The translations under genes and the position numbers were made by a program. The notes under the pieces were generated by a model. The model saw only the letters and a list, made by a program, of their open reading frames with translations. It did not search any database and had not been told where the DNA came from. Of a DNA stretch of 64,000 nt, positions 31,132 to 41,977 are shown piece by piece (position 1 is the stretch's first letter; each line of letters starts with the position of its first letter). Source of the stretch: Nocardioides sp. QY071 (GTDB taxonomy: Bacteria; Actinomycetota; Actinomycetes; Propionibacteriales; Nocardioidaceae); NCBI RefSeq assembly GCF_029961765.1, contig NZ_CP124681.1, positions 4,216,001 to 4,280,000 of the forward strand, written 5' to 3'.

Positions 31132-32472
31132 CTACGCAGGCTGACCTGCTGACTCCTCCGGACCGCCGGTCTCCTCCTCGGAGGCCGGCGGTTCGGCCAT
31201 TTCGGCCATTTCGGCCAGGTGCAGGACCACCGCGTTCGCGGCCGCGGCCAGCGGTACGGCGACCAGCGCGCCCGCGATGCCGGCGACCAGAACGCCGCAG
31301 GCGATCGCGAGGATCACGCCGAGCGGGTGCAGCGAGACCCAGCGCCCGAGCAGGAACGGCTGCAGGACGTGGCCCTCGAGCTGCTGCACGCCGATCACGA
31401 CGGCGAGCATGAGCAGCGCGGTGACCGGGCCCTGGTCGACGAGCGCGACCAGGATCGCGACGCTGCCGGCGATGGTGGCACCGATCATCGGCACGAAGGC
31501 GCCGAGGAAGACCAGCACGCCGATCGCCAGCACGAACGGCACCTTGAGGATCGCGGCACCGATCGCGATGCCGACAGCGTCGACGAGCGCGACCACGACG
31601 GTGGCGCGGACGAACTGCACCAGCGACAGCCAGGCCACCCGGCCCGAGCTGTCGACCCGCTCGCGGGCGGCGCGCGGCGCGATCCGGACCACCCACGACC
31701 AGATCCGGTCGCCGTCGGCGAGGAAGAAGTAGGTCGCGAACAGCGCGATGAAGAAGCCCGCCACGACGTGGCCGAGCGCCGCACCGACCTCGGTGACCTG
31801 GGTGATGACCCCGCCGTCCTTGGACCGCTCGGTGATCAGGTCCTGCGCACTCTTGATGTAGTCGTTGATCTGCGAGTCGCTGGCGTGCAGGGGGCCGTCG
31901 CGCAGCCAGTCGCGGATCTCCTGCAGGCCCTGCACGGTGGAGTCCGCGAGGTCGTTGGCACCCGCGGCCACCTGCTGTCCGGCGAAGGTCAGCAGCATGC
32001 CGACCACGGCGAACCCGGTGATCACCACGAGCAATGCGGACAGGCCGCGCGGCAGCCCGGCCCGGTTCACCCCTTGCGCGAACGGCGCCGCCAGCGCGCT
32101 GATCAGCAGCGCCACCGCGAGCGGCACGGTGACCACCGCGAAGTAGCCGACCAGCCACAGCAGCAGGTAGCCCGCGCCCGCGATCAGCAGCAGCCGCCAG
32201 GCCCAGCCGGCCGCAAGGTCCAGGCCGTAGGGCACCTCGGCTCGGCGCAGGTTGGACGGACCGGTGCTGAACGACGGCGGTTCGTGCCGCCGCTCGTCCC
32301 GCTCCTCGCGCAGCAGCGCCCACTGGTGGGCGAAGCGACGGAACAGCCGCTCCTCCCGCTCGCCCTCGTCGGGGCCCAGGGGCGGCTCGTCCTCCTCCGC
32401 CTCCTCGACCGCGTTCTCCTCCGCCTCCGCGGTCGTCGGGTCCTCGGGCTCGGTCGCGCCGTCGCTGGTCAC
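31132..32472 (-). CDS. AI-2E family transporter
   Basis: 446 residues. A long acidic cytoplasmic N-terminus (EEAEEDEPPLGPDEGEREE) is followed by about eight membrane helices in the AI-2E/PerM pattern, with the family segment GAFVPMIGATIAGSVAILVALVDQG and QQLEGHVLQPFLLGR. Substrates of this family are diverse; autoinducer-2 export and ion antiport are known examples. GTG start with leaderless-type promoter TAGCCT. The gene runs in the same direction as cystathionine gamma-synthase, 9 bases after it. Confidence 0.87.
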   Translation of the reverse strand: MTSDGATEPEDPTTAEAEENAVEEAEEDEPPLGPDEGEREERLFRRFAHQWALLREERDERRHEPPSFSTGPSNLRRAEVPYGLDLAAGWAWRLLLIAGAGYLLLWLVGYFAVVTVPLAVALLISALAAPFAQGVNRAGLPRGLSALLVVITGFAVVGMLLTFAGQQVAAGANDLADSTVQGLQEIRDWLRDGPLHASDSQINDYIKSAQDLITERSKDGGVITQVTEVGAALGHVVAGFFIALFATYFFLADGDRIWSWVVRIAPRAARERVDSSGRVAWLSLVQFVRATVVVALVDAVGIAIGAAILKVPFVLAIGVLVFLGAFVPMIGATIAGSVAILVALVDQGPVTALLMLAVVIGVQQLEGHVLQPFLLGRWVSLHPLGVILAIACGVLVAGIAGALVAVPLAAAANAVVLHLAEMAEMAEPPASEEETGGPEESAGQPA

Positions 32473-32478
32473 CCGGTC

Positions 32479-32484
32479 AGGCTA
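32479..32484 (-). promoter_or_regulatory. -10 box for a leaderless AI-2E transporter transcript
   Basis: TAGCCT on the minus strand, six bases before the GTG, overlapping the end of the cystathionine gamma-synthase gene. Confidence 0.4.
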
Positions 32485-33663
32485 GACGGTGGTCTCCAGT
32501 GCGCGGGCCAGGTCGGCGAGCTGGTCCTCGGACGTCTCGATGCCGACGCTGAGCCGGACCAGGTCGGCCGGCACCTCGAGGTCGGTGCCCGCGACGCTGG
32601 CGTGCGTCATCCGGCCCGGGTGCTCGATCAGCGACTCGACGCCTCCCAGCGACTCCCCCAGGGTGAAGACCTTGGTGGCCGCGCAGATCGCGAGCGCCTG
32701 TTCCTCGCCGCCCTTGACGCGGAAGGAGACCATGCCGCCGTACCGCCTCATCTGCCGGCTCGCGACGGCGTGGCCCGGGTGGTCGGCGAGCCCGGGGTAG
32801 ATCACCTGGCTGACGGCCGGGTGCCTGCTCAGGAAGTCGGCGACCTTCTCGGCGTTGTCGCTGTGGCGCTCCATGCGCAGCGCGAGGGTCTTGAGGCCGC
32901 GCAGCACCAGCCACGAGTCGAACGGGCCGGCGACGCCGCCGATGGAGTTCTGGTGGAACCCGATGCGCTCGGCCAGCGCGTCGTCGTCGACCACGAGGGC
33001 ACCGCCGACGACGTCGGAGTGGCCGCCGGCGTACTTCGTCGTCGAGTGCACGACCACGTCGGCGCCGAGGGCCAGCGGCTGCTGGAGGTACGACGACGCG
33101 AAGGTGTTGTCGACGACGAGCAGCGCCCCGGCGTCGTGGGCCACCGCGGCCAGTGCCTCGATGTCGCCGATCGACAGCAGCGGGTTGGTCGGCGTCTCCA
33201 CCCAGACCATCCGGGTCACGCCCGGCCTGATCGCCGCCCGCACGGCGTCGACGTCGGTCACCGGCGCCGGGCTGTGCTCGACACCCCAGACCGTGGCGAC
33301 CTTGTCGAAGAGACGGAAGGTGCCGCCGTACGCGTCGTTGGGGAGCACCACGTGGTCGCCCGGCTTGCACAGCGCCCGGATCAGGGTGTCCTCGGCCGCG
33401 AGCCCGGAGGCGAAGGCGTACCCGTGTGCGCCGCCCTCGAGCGCCGCCAGGGTCGACTCCAGCGCGGTGCGCGTGGGGTTGGCCGAGCGGCTGTACTCGT
33501 AGCCGCTCCGCAGCCCGCCCACACCGTCCTGGGCGTAGGTCGAGGTCGCGTAGATGGGCGGGATCACCGCGCCGGTCGTCGGGTCGGGTGCGTAGCCGGC
33601 GTGGATGGCCCGGGTCTCGAAGCCGGCGCCGTCGAGGTGCTCGTCGATGTGGTTGTCGCTCAC
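32482..33663 (-). CDS. metB: Cystathionine gamma-synthase
   Basis: 393 residues, PLP-dependent Cys/Met metabolism family. GFETRAIHAG at the N-terminus, YEYSRSANPTRTALE, the PLP Lys in HSTTKYAGGHSDVVGG, VRLSVGIETSEDQL at the C-terminus. The enzyme joins O-succinyl- or O-acetyl-homoserine to cysteine on the transsulfuration route; cystathionine gamma-lyase is a close alternative, but the SVGIE and GGHSD patterns fit actinobacterial MetB. The GTG start has TAGGCT six bases upstream. Confidence 0.88.
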   Translation of the reverse strand: MSDNHIDEHLDGAGFETRAIHAGYAPDPTTGAVIPPIYATSTYAQDGVGGLRSGYEYSRSANPTRTALESTLAALEGGAHGYAFASGLAAEDTLIRALCKPGDHVVLPNDAYGGTFRLFDKVATVWGVEHSPAPVTDVDAVRAAIRPGVTRMVWVETPTNPLLSIGDIEALAAVAHDAGALLVVDNTFASSYLQQPLALGADVVVHSTTKYAGGHSDVVGGALVVDDDALAERIGFHQNSIGGVAGPFDSWLVLRGLKTLALRMERHSDNAEKVADFLSRHPAVSQVIYPGLADHPGHAVASRQMRRYGGMVSFRVKGGEEQALAICAATKVFTLGESLGGVESLIEHPGRMTHASVAGTDLEVPADLVRLSVGIETSEDQLADLARALETTV

Positions 33664-33669
33664 CGTTCG

Positions 33670-33675
33670 AGCCTA
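33670..33675 (-). promoter_or_regulatory. -10 box for a leaderless metB transcript
   Basis: TAGGCT on the minus strand, six bases before the GTG of cystathionine gamma-synthase and inside the end of the Doc-type toxin gene. Confidence 0.4.
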
Positions 33676-34047
33676 CTCAAGCTTCGGGAGGGCTCGGTCG
33701 AGCGCCGCGGCGATCTCAGTGACATCGATGGAGCCGTCGGCGACCGCCATCACGAGATCGAAGGCAGCGTCATCGGGCATCACCAGCACAAGGCCGTTGA
33801 TCCGTAGGAAGACGTCCGTGGCCAACCAGGCCAGGCGCTTGTTGCCGTCGACCAGTCCGTGGTTCCTGCCGATCGAGTGCAACAACGCGGCCGCCTTGTC
33901 GAGCAGGGTCGGGTAGGCATCGTCACCGAAGACCGTCGTACGCGGCCGGGCGACGGCAGCCTCGAGCAATCCGGCGTCGCGCAGCGGTCCTGCCCCGAGG
34001 TCCTCGGTGAGCGCGAGAAGGTCCTCCAGGTCGAGGTACTCGACCAT
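33673..34047 (-). CDS. Doc/Fic-family toxin (death-on-curing type)
   Basis: 124 residues, typical Doc size. The Fic/Doc active site is complete as HGLVDGNKRLAW (H-x-F/L-x-D-G-N-K-R), preceded by KAAALLHSIGRN. Doc proteins phosphorylate elongation factor Tu and arrest growth unless bound by their antitoxin. The start codon overlaps the antitoxin stop by one base (TGATG), the standard toxin-antitoxin arrangement. The motif is intact, so it is probably active. Confidence 0.9.
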   Translation of the reverse strand: MVEYLDLEDLLALTEDLGAGPLRDAGLLEAAVARPRTTVFGDDAYPTLLDKAAALLHSIGRNHGLVDGNKRLAWLATDVFLRINGLVLVMPDDAAFDLVMAVADGSIDVTEIAAALDRALPKLE

Positions 34048-34262
34048 CAGACGGAACCAAGTCGGTCGAGCACCTCACCCCAGCGCTCACGGGACGCGGC
34101 TGATGCCGCGGCCACCCGGCTCTTGTGCTGTGTCCGCTGGTGGAGGTCGAGCACCGCGCGACGCACGACCTCCTGCTTGGACAGGCCCTGCGTGGCCGCG
34201 AGCTCCGCAAGAGCAGCCTCGAGCTCTGCGTCGGTCCGCAGGGTGAAGGCCATAGCCGTCAT
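34047..34262 (-). CDS. Ribbon-helix-helix antitoxin of the Doc pair
   Basis: 71 residues. The sequence TLRTDAELEAALAELAATQGLSKQEVVRRAVLDLHQ fits an RHH DNA-binding fold (strand plus two helices), followed by a charged C-terminal tail that would wrap the toxin. ATG 34262 is chosen because AAAGGA precedes it; ATG 34253 is an alternative. It should repress its own promoter through the palindrome just upstream. Confidence 0.82.
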   Translation of the reverse strand: MTAMAFTLRTDAELEAALAELAATQGLSKQEVVRRAVLDLHQRTQHKSRVAAASAASRERWGEVLDRLGSV

Positions 34263-34283
34263 GGTAGTCCTTTCGGTATCGAA

Positions 34284-34293
34284 GTGGTACCAC
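34284..34293. promoter_or_regulatory. Palindrome in the toxin-antitoxin promoter
   Basis: GTGGTACCAC is a perfect 10-bp palindrome 22 bases upstream of the antitoxin ATG. RHH antitoxins bind short palindromes of this kind. The region 34263-34380 holds no gene. Confidence 0.5.
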
Positions 34294-34380
34294 CACCATG
34301 CGCGCTGCCTCCGACACTGTCGAAGGAGTTTCCACAGCCACCGATCGTGACCAAAGCGAGCAACTGCTCGTTTCCCGGGT

Positions 34381-35322
34381 GTGACCGCCCTCACCCGGCT
34401 CCTGGCCGCCGTCGTCCTGCCCTGCGTTCTCGCCCTCACCGCCGTCGCCGCCCCAGCGCCCGCCTCCGCCGCCGGGTACGACGACGACCCGGACCCGCTG
34501 CGTGGCCTGCTCCTGCCACCGCTGGACGCCGTGGTCGGGCTGCTGGCGCCGATCCCGGTGCCGGCGACGCCGTACACCGGGGACGTCTGCGTCGACGGCG
34601 CCGACGCCTGCATCGACGACGTGGTCGCGCGGATGCAGGCCCGGCTCGGCGGGCTCGCGAGCAGGTGCTCGCACAGCGCGGTCTTCTCGCTGGCGTACCT
34701 GCGGGTGACCGAGAACGTCCGCGATGCGGTGCGCAGCGGCTACTTCGACGACCGGGCCTGGCTGAACCGGGTCGACGCGGTGTTCGCGCAGATGTACTTC
34801 GACACGACGAGCAGGTGGGCCTCCGGCGACCGGACCGGCATCCCCGCGGCGTGGCGCATCGCGCTGCAGGCCGAGGACGACCGGGCGATGAGCGGCCTCG
34901 GCAACTTCCTGCTCGCCATGAACGCCCACATCAACAGCGACTTCCCCCACGTCCTCGCGGCGGTCGGCCTGAGCGGGCCGGACGGGAGCCACAAAGTGGA
35001 CCACAACCGCTACAACAACCGCCTCGACAGCCTCTACGCCCCGGTCTTCGCCGAGGAGGCCGCCCGCTTCGACCCGACCTTCGACGACATCGACGCGGGC
35101 ACCGCCGAGGAGGCGGTCGCGGGCGTCATCATGCGCGGCTGGCGGGAGATGGTGTGGCGCAACGCCGAGGCCCTGGTCCTCGCGAAGACCCCGGCCGCCC
35201 GCAAGCTGGTCGAGAAGGAGATCGAGCTCTACTCCGCGCTCCAGGCGCAGCTGATCCGTACCTTCTTCGTCGCGAAGCCGGCGAAGCGGGACGCGTGGTG
35301 CGCCACGCACGGCGCGGCCTGA
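34381..35322 (+). CDS. Secreted DUF5995 family protein
   Basis: 313 residues. A signal peptide (RLLAAVVLPCVLALTAVAAPAPASA) is followed by a mainly helical domain. The block LGNFLLAMNAHINSDFPHVLA, with HINSD, and DHNRYNN match the DUF5995 core. Cysteines at DVCVDGADACIDD and SRCSH probably form disulfides after export. Function unknown. The GTG start sits at the end of a 118-base gap with no clear promoter. Confidence 0.7.
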   Translation: MTALTRLLAAVVLPCVLALTAVAAPAPASAAGYDDDPDPLRGLLLPPLDAVVGLLAPIPVPATPYTGDVCVDGADACIDDVVARMQARLGGLASRCSHSAVFSLAYLRVTENVRDAVRSGYFDDRAWLNRVDAVFAQMYFDTTSRWASGDRTGIPAAWRIALQAEDDRAMSGLGNFLLAMNAHINSDFPHVLAAVGLSGPDGSHKVDHNRYNNRLDSLYAPVFAEEAARFDPTFDDIDAGTAEEAVAGVIMRGWREMVWRNAEALVLAKTPAARKLVEKEIELYSALQAQLIRTFFVAKPAKRDAWCATHGAA

Positions 35323-35352
35323 CCCCCTTGCGCGGCGGGAGACAATGGAGCC

Positions 35353-35997
<645 letters not shown>

Positions 35998-36045
35998 CCC
36001 GTTCGGGCCATGGCCACGACGCGCACCGGGTGCGATGGTCGGTGG

Positions 36046-36384
36046 ATGGCCGAGGACCCGGTGACGAGCAACCCGGACCACTACGCGGTGGTCTTCGAGA
36101 ACGACCGCGTGCGGGTGCTGGAGTATCGCGACGAGCCGGGCGCGCGGACCACGCCGCACGCCCATCCGGACAGCGTGATGTACACGCTGTCGTCGTTCCG
36201 CCGGCGCCTGGTCGCGGGCGACCAGCAGCGCGAGGTGGAGATGACCGCGGGGACGGTGGGGTGGCTGCCGGCGCAGGAGCACCACGGGGAGAACATCGGG
36301 GACACCCCGACGCACGTGCTGTTCGTGGAGCTCAAGGAGCCTGCCGCGGGGACCGGCGACGGCAACCTCGGCCCCGCGGACTGA
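36046..36384 (+). CDS. Small cupin-domain protein
   Basis: 112 residues from this start (124 from the ATG at 36010). A single cupin barrel: VRVLEYRDEPGARTTPHAHPDSVMYTLSS provides the metal-binding His residues, and GWLPAQEHHGENIG the second motif. Similar small cupins in actinobacteria are unassigned. Both starts lack a strong ribosome site; the shorter is preferred because NPDHYAVVFENDRVR is the usual family start. Confidence 0.7.
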   Translation: MAEDPVTSNPDHYAVVFENDRVRVLEYRDEPGARTTPHAHPDSVMYTLSSFRRRLVAGDQQREVEMTAGTVGWLPAQEHHGENIGDTPTHVLFVELKEPAAGTGDGNLGPAD

Positions 36385-36437
36385 CTGGGTCGACGCCTAC
36401 CGCTGAATCCGGTTGCCCCATGCCCGACAATGGGGCC

Positions 36438-37768
<1,331 letters not shown>

Positions 37769-37772
<4 letters not shown>

Positions 37773-38497
37773 GGTGCGGCGTCCGTGAGGCAGTAGACCC
37801 GGCCCACCGGGTCGGTGAGCACCGTCCAGTGCTGATGCTGGGCGAGCACCCGCGCCCCGAGGCCGAGGTGGCGCTCGGTCTCCGCGGCGCGATCGGTGGT
37901 CCCCCAGTCGAGGTGGGCACGGACCTCGCCGGTGTCGTCGGCGCCGAGGCGCTGGATCAGCAGGCCGAGCGGCTGCCCGGGCGGCGCGTCGAGCACGTAG
38001 AACTCCTCGGCGACCACCGACTGACGCGGTGTCCCGTGCGTGACAGCGGTCCAGAACCCCAGCTCCCTGTCGTACGACGCCCGCGGCACGTCGATCGCGA
38101 CCTGGCGCACCCGCGACGCGGATCCGTGGGCGTGCACCGTGGCCGCCGGCACCCCGGAGGCGGCGTGGTCGACGAAGCAGAACACGAACCCCGCGGGCGA
38201 GGCCATCACGACATACCCGCGGTCCGCGACGATCGAGGCGCCCGCGACCCGCGCGGCATCGGCCGCGGCGAGCGGGTCGGCGACGTGGAGGTCGAGGTGG
38301 ATCCGGTCGGCGCCGGCGTGGCGTCGCTGCACCTTGAGGTAGGGGTCGCCGTCGGGCGGCAGCAGCGAGGCGAACTCGTCGTGGGCGCCCCGGGGCGGGG
38401 AGACGGCGTACCCGCTCGCCTCCTGCCAGAACCCGACCGTCTCCTGGTGGTGCGCCGGGGCGCTGTCGAGGAAGGCGGTGATCCAGTACGGGCTCAT
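37769..38497 (-). CDS. VOC family protein (two glyoxalase-like domains)
   Basis: 242 residues. Two consecutive beta-alpha-beta-beta-beta modules are seen, each with the strand pair typical of VOC proteins (HLDLHVADPLAAADAARVAGAS in the first; QVAIDVPRASYDRELGFWTAV and HWTVLTDPVGRVYCLTD in the second). No catalytic pattern identifies the substrate. Its ATG overlaps the stop of the PNPOx-like gene by 4 bases, so the pair is co-translated. Confidence 0.82.
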
Positions 38498-38871
38498 CCG
38501 CCCACCGGGGCGCAGTCCTGGCCGCAGCCGTCGGGCGGGAGCGGGCCGTCGGCGTGGGCGGCGGGCCGGTGCAGGACCGCGGCGGTGGCGGTGACGACGA
38601 CGTCCTCGCCCTCCGTCGTGGCCGTGCCGTCGACGAGGAGGGTGTAGCCGTGGCGCTCCCGCGGCGGGAAGACCACGGTCACCGCGGGGTTCTCGGCCAG
38701 GTTGCGCAGCGTGCCCCTGCCCGGCCCCGCGATCCGCAGCGTGCCGTCGTCGCCGGCGACCGGGTCGACCGTGACGACCTTCACCTGCGGGGAGGAGGTG
38801 GTCAGCAGGTAGCCGCTGTCGAAGTCCGCCAGTGCCTGGCGCAGGTCCGCGGGATCCACCGGGATGCTCAT
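38494..38871 (-). CDS. Pyridoxamine 5'-phosphate oxidase-like flavin/F420-binding protein
   Basis: 125 residues, split-barrel fold: ADFDSGYLLTTSSPQVKVVTVDPVAGDDGTLRIAG followed by NLAENPAVTVVFPP and HGYTLLVDGTATTEGE. Small split-barrel proteins of this type in actinobacteria bind FMN or F420. The C-terminus is unusual, with two cysteines in DGCGQDC. It overlaps the VOC gene by 4 bases. Substrate unknown. Confidence 0.78.
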   Translation of the reverse strand: MSIPVDPADLRQALADFDSGYLLTTSSPQVKVVTVDPVAGDDGTLRIAGPGRGTLRNLAENPAVTVVFPPRERHGYTLLVDGTATTEGEDVVVTATAAVLHRPAAHADGPLPPDGCGQDCAPVGG

Positions 38872-38887
38872 GTCGTCAGGTTACGGC

Positions 38888-39667
38888 TCACCACAGACCG
38901 AGCACACCGCCGCCGATGCGGACGACGAAGGCGCTCACCACGGCGATGAAGAACAGCCGCACGAACCGGGAGCCGCGCGCGACCGCGGTCCGTGCCCCGA
39001 GGTAGCCGCCGACCAGGTTGCAGGCGCCCATCATCAGCCCGACGTCCCACAGCACGGCGCCGTGCGGGACGAACAGCAGCAGCGCGCCCACGTTGGTCGC
39101 GAAGTTCGCGAGCTTGGCCTTCGCCGAGGCCTGGAGGAAGTCGTAGCCGAGCAGGCCGACGAGGGCGAACACGAAGAAGCTGCCCGTGCCGGGGCCGAGG
39201 ATGCCGTCGTAGAAGCCGATCACGAACCCGACGCCCATCGCGGCGACCAGGTGGCGGTGTCCGGCGAAGCGGAGCGCCGTCTGCTCGCCGAGCTCGGGGC
39301 GGAGCAGGACGTAGCCGCCGACCACGACCAGCGCCGCCAGCACGATCGGCTCGAACGCGTCGCGGGGGATGTGCGAGGCCAGCAGGGCGCCGGAGAACGC
39401 GCCGGTCAGGGCGAGGGCCATCAGCGGCAGCGCGGTGCGCAGGTCCGGGCCGATCCGGCGGTAGTAGGTGAGCGAGCTGGCCGCCGTGCCGCACACCGAG
39501 GCGATCTTGTTGGTGGCGAGGACCTGCACCGGGCTCGCTCCCGGCAGCCCGAGCAGCAACGCGGGGAGCTGGACCAGTCCCCCGCCGCCGACCACCGCGT
39601 CCACGAAGCCGGCCGTGAGCGCCGCCAGCGCGAGCAGGGCGATGACAGTCAGGCTGAGGTCCCCCAC
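38888..39667 (-). CDS. TauE/SafE family sulfite exporter-like permease
   Basis: 259 residues with about eight membrane helices and the duplicated TauE motif: GFVDAVVGGGGLVQLPALLLGLPG and GFYDGILGPGTGSFFVFALVGL. The family moves organosulfur acids or other anions. GTG start. It lies in the same direction as the PNPOx/VOC pair and the lipoprotein operon upstream. Confidence 0.87.
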   Translation of the reverse strand: MGDLSLTVIALLALAALTAGFVDAVVGGGGLVQLPALLLGLPGASPVQVLATNKIASVCGTAASSLTYYRRIGPDLRTALPLMALALTGAFSGALLASHIPRDAFEPIVLAALVVVGGYVLLRPELGEQTALRFAGHRHLVAAMGVGFVIGFYDGILGPGTGSFFVFALVGLLGYDFLQASAKAKLANFATNVGALLLFVPHGAVLWDVGLMMGACNLVGGYLGARTAVARGSRFVRLFFIAVVSAFVVRIGGGVLGLW

Positions 39668-39677
39668 GGCCGTGACT

Positions 39678-40187
39678 CTACGAGGACCAGATGAGGCCGG
39701 CCTCGGGACGGTCGTCGTACTCCTCGGCGACCTTGCGCGACGTCTTGACGCACTCCGCCCGCAGGTGCGCCTGGACCTGGGCGGGATCGATCCGGAGGTT
39801 CAGCACCAGCTCGCCCTTGGTGGCGCTGAGCGACGCCCGTCTGTCCGGATCCTCGACCGTCCAGCCGTCGGCCTCGAGCAGGCCTACCGCGGTGGCCACC
39901 GCCTTCTCCTGGGTCAGCTCGCCGGAGGAGCCGAAGCGCACGAAGTCGTTCAGCACGACGCCACCCGGGGCGAGGTCGTCGCCGCAGATGCTGAAGGACC
40001 GGCTGCCGTCGGCGCCGCTCAGCACGAGCGCGTCCGCGATGTCGTGCAGGACACCGGCGCGGGCGTCGTCCGCCGACGTGACGGCCTCGTCGACCGCCGT
40101 TCGGTCCGCGTCGTCGTCGCAGCCGGTCAGTCCCACGGCGAGAAGGAGGGCAAGGAGCGGTGCCGCTGCGATCCCGAGAAGGCGCAT
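39678..40187 (-). CDS. Lipoprotein of unknown function
   Basis: 169 residues. The signal ends with lipobox LTGC (LLLAVGLTGCDDD), so the protein should be anchored to the membrane outer face. The mature part is mixed alpha/beta (LLEADGWTVEDPDRRASLSATKGELVLNLRID). It is translated from the ATG, with GGGAGG 8 bases upstream; that site overlaps the end of the DUF1023 hydrolase gene. It is the last of three genes with the WXG100-like and DUF1023 proteins. Confidence 0.72.
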   Translation of the reverse strand: MRLLGIAAAPLLALLLAVGLTGCDDDADRTAVDEAVTSADDARAGVLHDIADALVLSGADGSRSFSICGDDLAPGGVVLNDFVRFGSSGELTQEKAVATAVGLLEADGWTVEDPDRRASLSATKGELVLNLRIDPAQVQAHLRAECVKTSRKVAEEYDDRPEAGLIWSS

Positions 40188-40189
40188 GC

Positions 40190-41977
40190 TCACAGCCTCC
40201 CACCGAACTTCGAGTGCTCCCACAGCCACCTCCCGCCGTCCGCGAGTCTCTCTCCGGCACTCGCGCCGCTGGCGGCGACCAGGAGCTCGGGCAGGGTGAG
40301 GTGCCCGCCGCCGGGCGCGCCGCGTGGCGGTTGCTCGCTGACCTCGTCGTCGGCACCGGCCACGACGTGGGCCAGGTTGGCCAGCGAGGTCCCGGTGAAG
40401 TACGACGTGTGGTTGTGGAGCAGCTCCTCGGCCCGCAGGTCGCCCTCCCCGGTCTCGAACCGGGTGCCGCCGAAGGCGGTGTCGGCCGGGTCGTGGCCGA
40501 GGGCGCCGACACCGCCGCGGTCGCCACTGCCGAGCAGGGAGACCGGGTCGTGGTCCTTGCTGCCGACCCAGACCTGGGCGTCGGTGAGCTCGCCGGCGGT
40601 GTCGGCCGGGACGCCGGGGCTGCCGAGCAGGACGACGTCGTCGACGGGCAGTCCCTCGGCCAGGGCGTGCCCGACGGCGGTCGAGCCGTAGCTGTGGCCG
40701 ATCGCGGTCAGGTGGGCGGGCGGACCCTGGTCGGAGCCGCGGACGCCGTCGACGAAGTCGCCGAACCGCTCGCCGCCCGCCTCGGCCTTGTCGGTGAGAG
40801 CGACGCCGTCGAAGTCGGCCTGCCCGAGCGGGTCCAGCGGGTTGAGCGGGTTGCCGCTCGGGGCGTCGTAGTCGGCCCAGTAGACGGTCGCGACGCTGCC
40901 CCTCTCCTCGCCGACCGCCGCTTCGTGCAGGACGAAGGTCTTGTCGAGATTCCCCCCGATGCTGGAGGTGTCGGTCGTCAGGCCGGGCACGTTGACCGAG
41001 ACGTGGTCGGCGGTGTCCGGGTCGCCGAAGCCCACCGCCACCCCGCCGTCGCCGGAGTGCAGGCCCGGCGCGTAGGCGAGCAGCTTGGTGAGGTGGGCCC
41101 CGGCGTCGTCGGTCGGGCCGGCGTGCTCGTCGAGAGCACGGTCCACGGACCTCGCGTTGTCGAGCACCCGTTCGTCCTTGCTGGTGAGCTGGTCGTCCTT
41201 CTCCCGCTCCCGGTAGTAGTCGAGGTCGCGGGCGAGCTCCCCGCGGTTGGCCTCGTCGCGCTCGGCCATCGACACCCCGCCGGTGTTGCCGACCAACCCG
41301 GGGTGCTCGGTCGTGAGCGCCTGCTGCTCGGCGCGGCGCAACCCGCGCCACCAGGCGGCCAGCGCGGCCGGGTCGCCGCGGAGACGGCGCAGCTGGCGGG
41401 TGAGGTCGCCGGTGCGGGGCCGGGCCGGATCGGCGGCCGCGGCGACCCCCTCGGCGACGCTGTCGACCCCCTGGAGGGCGGCGACCAGGTCGGCCTCGGC
41501 CTCCGCGCGGGCCAGGACCCAGGCGTCGATCCGGCCCCGCAGCGCGACCGCCCGGCGGTGGAGGACGTCGGCGCGCTGCCGGAAGTCGGCCAGCCGGCTG
41601 TCGTCGGCCGCGGCGGCCACCTCGGCGACCAGCGCCCCGATCAGCTCGTTGACCTCCGCCCGGTCGGCGTTGATCCGGGCACGTCGGACGAACAGCCGGC
41701 TCAGGCGGGCGGCGAACCGGTCGGCCGCCGTGACCGCCTCGTCGAGCGCGGCCTCGGCGCCGTCGAGGCGGACGGCCACCTGGGTCGCGGCGTGGTCGTG
41801 GGCCTGTGCGGTGTCACCCTCCCACGCCGGCGCTGCGACGGAGGCGGCCCGGCCCTGGACGTTCTTGACGGCGATCGCGGCCGCGCGCAGGTCCGTGGCG
41901 AGGTCCTGGGCGCCGGTCGGCGTCGAGGTCAGCTGGGGGCAGGGCGGCACCTGCGCCGGAAGGTAGACGAGGGTCAC
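40190..41977 (-). CDS. WXG-like helical region plus DUF1023 alpha/beta hydrolase
   Basis: 595 residues. The first ~280 are helical, with an A-W-E-G (WXG) turn near residue 52, as in ESX-type substrates. The C-terminal DUF1023 domain is an alpha/beta hydrolase: IGHSYGSTAVGHALAEGLPVDDVVLLGSPG gives the nucleophile (Ser429), and WVGSKDHDPVSLLG the probable acid. GTG start overlaps the 111-residue gene by 4 bases (GTGA). Presumably exported by a type VII system, but no ESX core genes are in the window. The substrate is unknown. Confidence 0.8.
   Translation of the reverse strand: MTLVYLPAQVPPCPQLTSTPTGAQDLATDLRAAAIAVKNVQGRAASVAAPAWEGDTAQAHDHAATQVAVRLDGAEAALDEAVTAADRFAARLSRLFVRRARINADRAEVNELIGALVAEVAAAADDSRLADFRQRADVLHRRAVALRGRIDAWVLARAEAEADLVAALQGVDSVAEGVAAAADPARPRTGDLTRQLRRLRGDPAALAAWWRGLRRAEQQALTTEHPGLVGNTGGVSMAERDEANRGELARDLDYYREREKDDQLTSKDERVLDNARSVDRALDEHAGPTDDAGAHLTKLLAYAPGLHSGDGGVAVGFGDPDTADHVSVNVPGLTTDTSSIGGNLDKTFVLHEAAVGEERGSVATVYWADYDAPSGNPLNPLDPLGQADFDGVALTDKAEAGGERFGDFVDGVRGSDQGPPAHLTAIGHSYGSTAVGHALAEGLPVDDVVLLGSPGVPADTAGELTDAQVWVGSKDHDPVSLLGSGDRGGVGALGHDPADTAFGGTRFETGEGDLRAEELLHNHTSYFTGTSLANLAHVVAGADDEVSEQPPRGAPGGGHLTLPELLVAASGASAGERLADGGRWLWEHSKFGGRL

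Noticed and set aside
39678..41351. A longer frame joining the lipoprotein to upstream sequence
   Set aside because: The lipobox and a well-placed ribosome site set the start at 40187. The upstream extension is antisense-like Arg-rich sequence in the wrong frame for the DUF1023 gene.
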